Below the pieces are notes generated by a model. The model made no database searches. It had not been told where the DNA came from and saw only the letters and a program-made list of their open reading frames with translations. The translations under genes and the position numbers were made by a program. A stretch of DNA of 64,000 bases from Corynebacterium sp. HMSC05H05 (GTDB lineage: Bacteria > Actinomycetota > Actinomycetes > Mycobacteriales > Mycobacteriaceae). Numbering within the stretch: the first letter of the stretch is position 1; each line of letters opens with the position of its first letter. The DNA is taken from assembly GCF_001807265.1 (NCBI RefSeq), contig NZ_KV788371.1:47377-111376 (forward strand). Reading direction: 5' to 3'. This document shows, one piece after another, positions 58,063 to 64,000 of this stretch.

Positions 58063-58723
58063 AACTGATTTCAATACGGATGCCATGCTTGCACACAACG
58101 TTTCCGCCGAGGTCCGCCGCGCGATCTCACGTGGCGAATTCGCCCCCGGGCAAAAGCTCAACGAGGTCGCCCTCGCCGAGCGCTTCGGGGTTTCCCGCAA
58201 CACGTTGCGTGAAGCTTTCGCCATGCTGACCGCTGAAGGCCTCTGCGAACGCATCCCCAACCGCGGCGTGTTCCTGGCCACCCCGACGCCGGAGTTCGTC
58301 ACAGACACCTTCCGCGCCCGCGCCGCCATCGAGCCGGCCGCGCTGCTGTGGGGCCCCGACCTGGACGTCGAACGCCTCGACGAGCTGAACAAGGAAGCCC
58401 GCGTCGCCATCGAGGAAGAGGACGACGACCTGTTCATCGCCGTCAACCAAGCCTTCCACCACGTCGTGCTCGCCGCGATGGGCTCGAAAACCCTCGGCGA
58501 CACCATGGACCAGCTCGACGCCTTCCTCCGCCTGGCCACCCTGCCCATCCTGGAGCGCGACCCGGCGTTCAACCGCCGCTTCATCGAGGTCAACGAGCAC
58601 ATCGTCGAACTGGTCCAGTCCGGCGACCGCCAAGCCGCCTCCGACTACCTGCAGGTGCAGCTGATGGAACAGGCCGAGGCGATCATCGAGATGATCGAGA
58701 AGATCAACAACGGCGCAGTCTAA
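58058..58723 (+). CDS. GntR-family regulator (FadR/FCD subfamily)
   Basis: 221 residues from GTG 58058, or 212 from ATG 58085; the choice is uncertain. N-terminal winged helix: RRAISRGEFAPGQKLNEVAL, FGVSRNTLREAFAMLTAEGL and the wing NRGVFLATP. The C-terminal FCD domain is all-helical and has metal-ligand candidates in FIAVNQAFHHVVL. FCD members sense carboxylic acids. It sits directly before the 5-oxoprolinase genes, with a palindrome between, and probably controls them. Confidence 0.87.
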   Translation: MTTDFNTDAMLAHNVSAEVRRAISRGEFAPGQKLNEVALAERFGVSRNTLREAFAMLTAEGLCERIPNRGVFLATPTPEFVTDTFRARAAIEPAALLWGPDLDVERLDELNKEARVAIEEEDDDLFIAVNQAFHHVVLAAMGSKTLGDTMDQLDAFLRLATLPILERDPAFNRRFIEVNEHIVELVQSGDRQAASDYLQVQLMEQAEAIIEMIEKINNGAV

Positions 58724-58738
58724 GCCACCCCCGCACCC

Positions 58739-58783
58739 AACCTGAGTGCGAGATCACATGCGCCAGGTTGTATAACTAGGGTC
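58739..58783 (+). promoter_or_regulatory. Inverted repeat and promoter of pxpA
   Basis: CAACCTG (58739-58745) and CAGGTTG (58765-58771) are perfect inverted copies 19 bp apart, ending at the -10 TATAAC (58771-58776), which lies 7 nt before the pxpA ATG. Likely operator for the adjacent GntR regulator. Confidence 0.5.
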
Positions 58784-59539
58784 ATGCACATCGACCTCAA
58801 TGCTGACCTCGGTGAGACCACCGCGGGCAACCCGGTCGCTGACGACGCAGCCATGCTGGAGATGGTCTCCAGCGCCAACGTCGCCACCGGCTTCCACGCG
58901 GGAGACCCCCATTCCATCGCCGGCACCTTAAAAAACGCCGCCGCCCACGGCGTGACTATCGGCGCGCACGTGGCCTACAACGACCCGGCAGGCTTCGGCC
59001 GCCGCTTCATCGACTACGCCCCGGCAGAACTCGCCGACGAGACGCTCTACCAAATCGGCGCCCTCGACGCGCTCGCCCGCGTCCACGGCATGCAGGTGCG
59101 CTACGTCAAACCGCACGGCGCGCTCTACAACACGATCGTCCACCACGAAGCGCACGCCAAAGCGGTCATCGACGGCATCAAAGCGTTCAGCCCCGACCTT
59201 GCCGTGATGCTGCTACCCGGCGGCGTCGCCGTCGACATCGCCGAGAAGGCCGGCCTGCGCGTCATCCGCGAGGCGTTCGCGGACCGCGGCTACAACCCGG
59301 ACGGCACGCTCGTGTCGCGGCGTGAGCCGGGTGCGGTCATGCACGACCCGCAGGACGTCGCTAAGCGAGTGCTCCAAGTCGCCTCCACCGGATCCGTCAC
59401 CGCCATCGACGGCACCGAAGTCAAAGTCCAAGCCGAATCGGTCTGCGTCCACGGCGACTCCCCCGGCTCCGTCGAACTGACCCGCAGCGTCGTGCGCAAG
59501 CTTGCCGACGAAGGCATCCGCATCGAGGCCGTCCTGTGA
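58784..59539 (+). CDS. pxpA: 5-oxoprolinase subunit A (LamB/YcsF family)
   Basis: 251 residues. With PxpB and PxpC it hydrolyses 5-oxoproline (pyroglutamate), a damage product of glutamine, to glutamate using ATP. DLNADLGETTAGNPVADDAA, ANVATGFHAGDPHSI, VRYVKPHGALYNT and REAFADRGYNPDGTLVSR are the family signatures. Leaderless start likely. The stop overlaps the next gene by GTGA. Confidence 0.94.
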   Translation: MHIDLNADLGETTAGNPVADDAAMLEMVSSANVATGFHAGDPHSIAGTLKNAAAHGVTIGAHVAYNDPAGFGRRFIDYAPAELADETLYQIGALDALARVHGMQVRYVKPHGALYNTIVHHEAHAKAVIDGIKAFSPDLAVMLLPGGVAVDIAEKAGLRVIREAFADRGYNPDGTLVSRREPGAVMHDPQDVAKRVLQVASTGSVTAIDGTEVKVQAESVCVHGDSPGSVELTRSVVRKLADEGIRIEAVL

Positions 59540-61086
59540 GAAACATCAAACGCGTCGGCACCCGCGCCCTCATCGTGGATCTGCCAGACCTACAAACCGT
59601 CATGGACTTCTACGCGGCACTTACTGCCTCCCCACTGGAGCACCAAACCGATGTCGTCGCCGCCGCCCGCACTGTGCTGGTGACCTTCGACTCGCCAACC
59701 GCCACCACCAAGGCCGTGGACGTGCTGGCCTCCTACTCCCCCGACGCCGCCGACATGGGCACCCCGCGCGACATCAACATTGACGTGCGATACGACGGCG
59801 AAGACGTCGAAGCGCTGGCGTCGTCGCTAGGCATGAGCGCGGACGAGCTGATCGAATGGCACACCTCCACCACCTGGGTCGCCGCCTTCGGCGGATTCGC
59901 CCCCGGATTCACCTACTGCGTGCCAGAAGACGCCTCGCGCGCGCTGGAAATCCCGCGCCGCGACTCGCCCCGCACCGCCGTACCCGCAGGCGCCGTCGCC
60001 CTGGCCGGCGAATTCTCCGCCGTCTACCCGCGCACCTCCCCCGGCGGCTGGCAGCTCATAGGCACCACCGCCACCCCGATGTGGGACTCCACCGCCACCC
60101 CGCCCGCGCTCGTCGCCCCCGGCGACCGCGTGCACTACCGCGCCGTAGACACCCTGCCGGCGGACACGCAAACCGCGCGCAAGCACCTGGCCACACCGCC
60201 GCGCAGGCCCGTGTTCACGCTGGACGACGCCGGGCTGCAGACCCTGTACCAAGACCTCGGCCGCCAAGGCAACGGCAACCTCGGCGTGACAACCTCCGGC
60301 TCCTCCGACCGCGCCTCCGCCCGCACCGCCAACGCCGCGGTGGGCAACAAACGCAACGCCACGCTTCTGGAAAACGTCGGCGGGCTGACCATGACCGCCC
60401 TGGCCGAGACCGTCATCTGCGTCACCGGCGCCGACGCCGACGTCACCGTCGGCGGGCGGCCCGCCCCGCTGGCCACCCCGACGATCGTGCCGGCCGGCGC
60501 GGAGGGCGTCGTGAAGCCAGCGCGGCTGGGTTTCCGCACCTACGTCGCCGTGCGCGGCGGGCTCATCGCCGACACCGAGCTGGACTCGGCAGCCACCGAC
60601 ATGCTCTCCGGCCTCGGCCCGAAGCCGCTTGCCGCCGGCGACACCATCGCCATGTCGCTGACCCCGCCGCAGTCCGCAAACTCGCTTCTGACCAACCCGC
60701 TGCGCGTCGAACGCGACGGCGCCGACGTCGTCGGCGTGGTGCGCTGCGTGCTCGGCCCCCGCGACGACTGGTTTGACCAGGACGCCGTGGACCGGTTCTT
60801 CGCCACCACCTTTACCGTGACCGGCGACTCCAACCGCGTGGGCCTTCGCCTCGAATCCGACGCGCCGCTGACCCGCTCGCGCGACGGCGAGCTACCCAGC
60901 GAAGGCATGGTCGCAGGCTCCGTGCAGATCCCCCCGTCCGGCCAGCCCGTGCTCTTCCTGCGCGACCACGCCGTGACCGGCGGATACCCTGTCATCGCGA
61001 CCGTGATCAATGAAGATGTCGACATCGCCGCACAACTCCCGCCCGGCGGAAAACTCCGCTTCGAGCGCTACACCCTGGAAGGTTAA
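59536..61086 (+). CDS. 5-oxoprolinase subunits B and C fused (KipI-KipA type)
   Basis: 516 residues. Residues 1-215 are the PxpB/KipI domain (GFAPGFTYC, RRDSPRTAVPAGAVALAG, GGWQLIGTT). Residues about 225-516 are PxpC/KipA (QDLGRQGNGNLGVTTSGSSD, NAAVGNKRNATLLEN, FRTYVAVRGG). In many bacteria these are two genes. GTG start overlaps pxpA. The acyl-CoA carboxylase alpha-chain gene follows after 3 nt, so four genes (gntR to carboxylase) look like one functional unit. Confidence 0.92.
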   Translation: MRNIKRVGTRALIVDLPDLQTVMDFYAALTASPLEHQTDVVAAARTVLVTFDSPTATTKAVDVLASYSPDAADMGTPRDINIDVRYDGEDVEALASSLGMSADELIEWHTSTTWVAAFGGFAPGFTYCVPEDASRALEIPRRDSPRTAVPAGAVALAGEFSAVYPRTSPGGWQLIGTTATPMWDSTATPPALVAPGDRVHYRAVDTLPADTQTARKHLATPPRRPVFTLDDAGLQTLYQDLGRQGNGNLGVTTSGSSDRASARTANAAVGNKRNATLLENVGGLTMTALAETVICVTGADADVTVGGRPAPLATPTIVPAGAEGVVKPARLGFRTYVAVRGGLIADTELDSAATDMLSGLGPKPLAAGDTIAMSLTPPQSANSLLTNPLRVERDGADVVGVVRCVLGPRDDWFDQDAVDRFFATTFTVTGDSNRVGLRLESDAPLTRSRDGELPSEGMVAGSVQIPPSGQPVLFLRDHAVTGGYPVIATVINEDVDIAAQLPPGGKLRFERYTLEG

Positions 61087-61089
61087 GGA

Positions 61090-62814
61090 ATGACTCTTTC
61101 TGCCGTACTGATTGCCAACCGCGGCGAGATCGCCGTGCGCATCGCGCGCACCGCCCGCGATCTGGGCATCCGCTCCATCGCCGTCTACTCTGAGCCCGAC
61201 ACCGGGGCGCTGCACACCCAAGTCGCCGACGAGGCATACCTGCTGCCGGGCACAACCTCCGCCGAGACGTACATGAACATCCCGGCGCTCATCGAAATCG
61301 CGCACCGCGCCGGCGCCGACTGTCTCCACCCCGGCTACGGCTTTTTGTCCGAAAACGCCGACTTCGCCCGCACCGTCGAGGAGGCCGGCCTGAAATGGAT
61401 CGGCCCCTCGCCCGAGGCCATCGAGCTGCTCGGCGACAAACTCTCCGCCCGAGCACTTGCCGTCGAAGCAGACGCCCCGCTCGCCCCCGGCACCGGCGAA
61501 CCGCTGTCCACCTGGGAGGAAGCACGCGACTTCGCCAACGAGCACGGCATGCCCATCGCGATCAAGGCAGCCTTCGGCGGCGGCGGCCGCGGCCTGAAGG
61601 TCGTCTTCGACGAAGCCGACATCGAGGAAGGCTTCGCTTCTGCCGGCCGCGAAGCGAAGGAAGCATTCGGCCGCGGCGAGTGCTACGTGGAGAAGTTCCT
61701 CACCCATCCACGACACGTCGAGGCGCAGGTGCTTGCCGACGCGCACGGCAACGTCGCCGTCCTCGGCACCCGCGACTGCTCCACCCAGCGCCGCTTCCAA
61801 AAACTCATCGAAGAAGCCCCCGCGCCGTTTCTGACCGACGAGCAGCGCACCGCCATCGAGGAAGGCGCCCGCGAAATCATTCGTAAGGCGAACTACCAGT
61901 CCGCCGGCACCGTCGAATACATCGTCTCCGAGGACGGCACCGTGTCGTTTTTGGAGGTCAACACACGTGTCCAGGTCGAGCACCCCGTCACCGAAGCCAT
62001 CACTGGCGTGGACATCATCGCCGAACAGTTCCGCATCGCAGACGGGCTTCCGCTGTCCTTCGGCGACGCCGACCCGCAAATCCATGGTCACGCGTTCGAG
62101 TTCCGCATCAACGCCGAAGACGTCACCAACGGATTCGCACCGTCACCCGGCACCGTGACGCGTTTCGACGTGCCCACCGGCCCCGGTGTGCGCATCGACA
62201 CCGGCGTGCGCACCGGTGGCCAAATCCCGCCCTACTACGACTCGCTCATGGGCAAGCTCGTCGTCTGGGGGCCGGACCGCGACACCGCGTTGAAGCGGGC
62301 GCAGCAGGCGCTCAGCGAGTTCGTCATCGAAGGCGTGCGCACCGTGCTGCCGTTCCACCGCGACATGGTCGACGCGCCCGAGATCACCGGCGACAGCCTC
62401 GAGGTCTACACCGACTGGGTCGACCACAATTACTCACCGTCGCAGAAGCACAACGGCGTGGACATCGAGCACATCTACGACGAGCGCCGCGACGTCGTCG
62501 TGGAAATCGACGGCAAGCTGCACACCATCGGCTTCCCCGTCGCGATGCTCGGCGGCGGCGCGGCCACGGCCTCGGCTGAGGCGGCTGGCCCGGCCGGCGA
62601 CGAAGCGGGCGCCGTGACGTCGAAGTACGAAGCCACGATCGTGGAATGGCTCGTTTCCGACGGCGACGTCATTGCCAAGGGCGACCCAATCGCCACCGTC
62701 GAGGCGATGAAGATGGAATCGCAGCTCAAAGCGCCTCGCGACGGGCAGATCTCGCTTGCCGCGAAGCAGGGCGAGCGCGTGAAGGCGAACGCCACCATCG
62801 CGACGATTTCCTAG
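61090..62814 (+). CDS. Biotin carboxylase / biotin-carrier fusion (acyl-CoA carboxylase alpha chain)
   Basis: 574 residues. Biotin carboxylase: LIANRGEIAVRIARTARDLG, ATP-grasp with KAAFGGGGRGLKVV (about 158-171) and FLEVNTRVQVEHPVTE catalytic loop; then a linker and biotinyl domain ending with VEAMKMESQL, the Lys near 541 being biotinylated. Corynebacterial AccBC has this architecture and serves acetyl- and propionyl-CoA carboxylases. Placement directly behind pxpBC suggests a paralogue serving that cluster, or the housekeeping enzyme; the two cannot be told apart here. SD AAGGTTAAGGA precedes the ATG. Confidence 0.92.
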   Translation: MTLSAVLIANRGEIAVRIARTARDLGIRSIAVYSEPDTGALHTQVADEAYLLPGTTSAETYMNIPALIEIAHRAGADCLHPGYGFLSENADFARTVEEAGLKWIGPSPEAIELLGDKLSARALAVEADAPLAPGTGEPLSTWEEARDFANEHGMPIAIKAAFGGGGRGLKVVFDEADIEEGFASAGREAKEAFGRGECYVEKFLTHPRHVEAQVLADAHGNVAVLGTRDCSTQRRFQKLIEEAPAPFLTDEQRTAIEEGAREIIRKANYQSAGTVEYIVSEDGTVSFLEVNTRVQVEHPVTEAITGVDIIAEQFRIADGLPLSFGDADPQIHGHAFEFRINAEDVTNGFAPSPGTVTRFDVPTGPGVRIDTGVRTGGQIPPYYDSLMGKLVVWGPDRDTALKRAQQALSEFVIEGVRTVLPFHRDMVDAPEITGDSLEVYTDWVDHNYSPSQKHNGVDIEHIYDERRDVVVEIDGKLHTIGFPVAMLGGGAATASAEAAGPAGDEAGAVTSKYEATIVEWLVSDGDVIAKGDPIATVEAMKMESQLKAPRDGQISLAAKQGERVKANATIATIS

Positions 62815-62835
62815 ATATGAGCGCGGTCACTGACA

Positions 62836-62841
62836 TACGAT
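62836..62841 (+). promoter_or_regulatory. -10 element of the alcohol dehydrogenase gene
   Basis: TACGAT lies 22 bases after the carboxylase stop codon. Transcription starting near 62848 would give a ~33-nt leader with the SD AAAGGA. Confidence 0.4.
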
Positions 62842-62880
62842 GAGGGTGTCTGAAGCCACACCAGCGAAAGGACCCCTATC

Positions 62881-63966
62881 ATGGCTGAGACAATGCAGGC
62901 ACTCACCTACTTCGGCGAGGGCGACGTGCGCGTCGACACGCGCCCTGTGCCGACCATCTTGGAGCCCACCGATGCGATCATCCGCATCGACACCACCACC
63001 ATCTGCGGCACCGACCTCGGCATCTTCCATGGCAAAAACCCCGAAATTGAGGAACGCGAACGCGAGCGCACAGGCGAATGGAACGGACGCATCCTCGGCC
63101 ACGAAGGCATCGGCACCGTCGAAGCCGTCGGCGAGGCAGTGCAAAACTTCCAACCCGGCGACAAAGTACTTGTCTCGTGCGTTTCCCGATGCGGCGCGTG
63201 CGAGAACTGCCAAAAGCAGCTTTACAGCCACTGCCAGAACGGTGGATCCTGGATTCTCGGCTACATGATCGACGGCACTCTCGCCGAGTACGTGCGCACC
63301 CCGTTTGCCGACACCTCCCTCTACCACCTGCCGGACACACTGGACAAAGAAGTCGCAGTGTTCCTTTCCGACGCCTTGCCCACCGGACACGAAATCGGAG
63401 TCCAATACGGCAGCGTCACCCCGGGCAGCGACGTCATGATCGTCGGCGCAGGCCCAGTCGGCATGGGCGTGCTGCTCACATCCCAGTTCTACTCCCCCGC
63501 CACCATCACAGTCGTGGACATGGACGATAACCGCCTCGCCAAAGCCCGCGAAATGGGCGCAACCCACACCCTCAACCCCGCAAGCGATGATGTCAACGCC
63601 CGTGTCGGCGACATCACCGAAGGGCGGGGCGTGGACACCGCCATCGAGGCAGTCGGTCTGCCTGCAACATGGAAAACATGCGCCGACAACGTCAAGGAAG
63701 GCGGAAACATTGCTGTCGTCGGCGTGCACGGGAAACCGGTGGAGTTTCCGCTCCAGGAGATGTGGATCAAAAACCTCACCGTGACCACCGGTCTCGTCAA
63801 CGCAAACACCACAGGCATGCTGCTTAAGGCAGTCCAGAACTCGGACCTGCCCATCAAGTCTCTGGCTACCCACCACTTCACGTGGGACCAGCTCGGCGAG
63901 GCATGGGAGACGTTCTCGCATGCCGACGAGCACCAGGCGATGAAGGTCATCATCGACAACGTCTAG
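62881..63966 (+). CDS. Zinc-dependent alcohol dehydrogenase
   Basis: 361 residues of the medium-chain family. Catalytic zinc ligands Cys in TTICGTDLGIFHG and GHEGIG, structural zinc CVSRCGACENCQKQLYSHC with four Cys, and nucleotide fold IVGAGPVGMGVLL followed by an acidic VVDMDD, indicating NAD(H). An unusual acidic/basic insertion NPEIEERERERTGEWNG precedes the GHE motif. It oxidises alcohols or sugars; substrate open. SD AAAGGA 7 nt before the ATG. Its stop appears to share CTAG with an opposite gene entering from the right. Confidence 0.92.
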   Translation: MAETMQALTYFGEGDVRVDTRPVPTILEPTDAIIRIDTTTICGTDLGIFHGKNPEIEERERERTGEWNGRILGHEGIGTVEAVGEAVQNFQPGDKVLVSCVSRCGACENCQKQLYSHCQNGGSWILGYMIDGTLAEYVRTPFADTSLYHLPDTLDKEVAVFLSDALPTGHEIGVQYGSVTPGSDVMIVGAGPVGMGVLLTSQFYSPATITVVDMDDNRLAKAREMGATHTLNPASDDVNARVGDITEGRGVDTAIEAVGLPATWKTCADNVKEGGNIAVVGVHGKPVEFPLQEMWIKNLTVTTGLVNANTTGMLLKAVQNSDLPIKSLATHHFTWDQLGEAWETFSHADEHQAMKVIIDNV

Positions 63967-64000
63967 CCGAAGAGTTGGTCGAGTGCTCCGCGGTCGGTGT
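63963..64000 (-). CDS. Possible C-terminal end of a gene entering from the right edge
   Basis: The minus strand reads an open frame of 11 codons ending LDQLFG and TAG, the stop overlapping the dehydrogenase stop by CTAG, the same geometry as several confirmed convergent pairs here. Too short to identify. Confidence 0.35.
   Translation of the reverse strand, partial: TDRGALDQLFG

Overview
This window reads as chromosomal DNA of a high-G+C Corynebacterium (about two-thirds G+C by eye). The genus call rests on several things: a corynebacterial heme-uptake locus (htaA, hmuTUV, two more HtaA-type proteins, hmuO) under DtxR-like boxes; the long GapB-type glyceraldehyde-3-phosphate dehydrogenase; two pth paralogues; the glmU-prs pair; a BioQ-like operator at bioAD; and very many genes whose start codon lies 6-8 nt behind a TANNNT box, as in the leaderless transcripts of this genus. 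The species cannot be fixed from the sequence.

Layout. 1-3.2 kb: a cut-off TetR gene, tRNA-Gln, a DUF3558-type lipoprotein and a large PPE/ESX-substrate-like Gly/Ala-rich protein, with an AT-rich patch at the junction. 3.2-6 kb: a divergent Tat-exported multicopper oxidase and an MFS transporter. 6-14 kb: glmU-prs, then thioesterase, amino-acid permease, aminotransferase and a second transporter, then rplY-pth. 14-20 kb: small enzymes and regulators in convergent or divergent pairs (FAH-family hydrolase, nitronate monooxygenase, second pth, FMN reductase, prfC). 19.5-24.4 kb: YihY, SDR, bioA-bioD-patatin, leftward. 24.4-30 kb: an HNH endonuclease behind a striking inverted repeat, a DASS anion transporter, a leaderless micro-ORF coupled to pepT, and an AAA+ ATPase behind 9-bp iterons.

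30-34.5 kb: an MMPL exporter with its TetR regulator and operator, a DUF2200 protein and an unknown acidic protein. 34.5-40.2 kb: a leftward two-gene operon for a 1109-residue multidomain surface protein and a membrane-anchored metzincin protease. 40.4-42.8 kb: a UDP-sulfoquinovose synthase/glycosyltransferase pair suggesting sulfolipid synthesis. 43-48.9 kb: gapB, a secreted MINPP-type phytase, a 3-hydroxyisobutyryl-CoA hydrolase-like enzyme, a HAD phosphatase and a 3-methyladenine glycosylase. 48.9-57 kb: iron-regulated heme acquisition. HtaA-type surface proteins would take up heme, HmuTUV would import it and HmuO would release the iron. 57-64 kb: PPK2, then a GntR regulator ahead of 5-oxoprolinase subunits (pxpA, fused pxpBC) and a biotin-dependent acyl-CoA carboxylase alpha chain, then a zinc alcohol dehydrogenase.

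The most unusual signals are not protein-coding. An 11-base word CGTCGATARGC occurs 14 times on both strands and in several reading frames. A 17-bp perfect inverted repeat carries two DnaA-box sequences. There are 9-bp iterons before the ATPase gene. Convergent genes repeatedly share a 4-bp overlap of stop codons. No CRISPR array, insertion sequence, prophage or rRNA gene was seen, and no gene-free stretch exceeds 300 bases.
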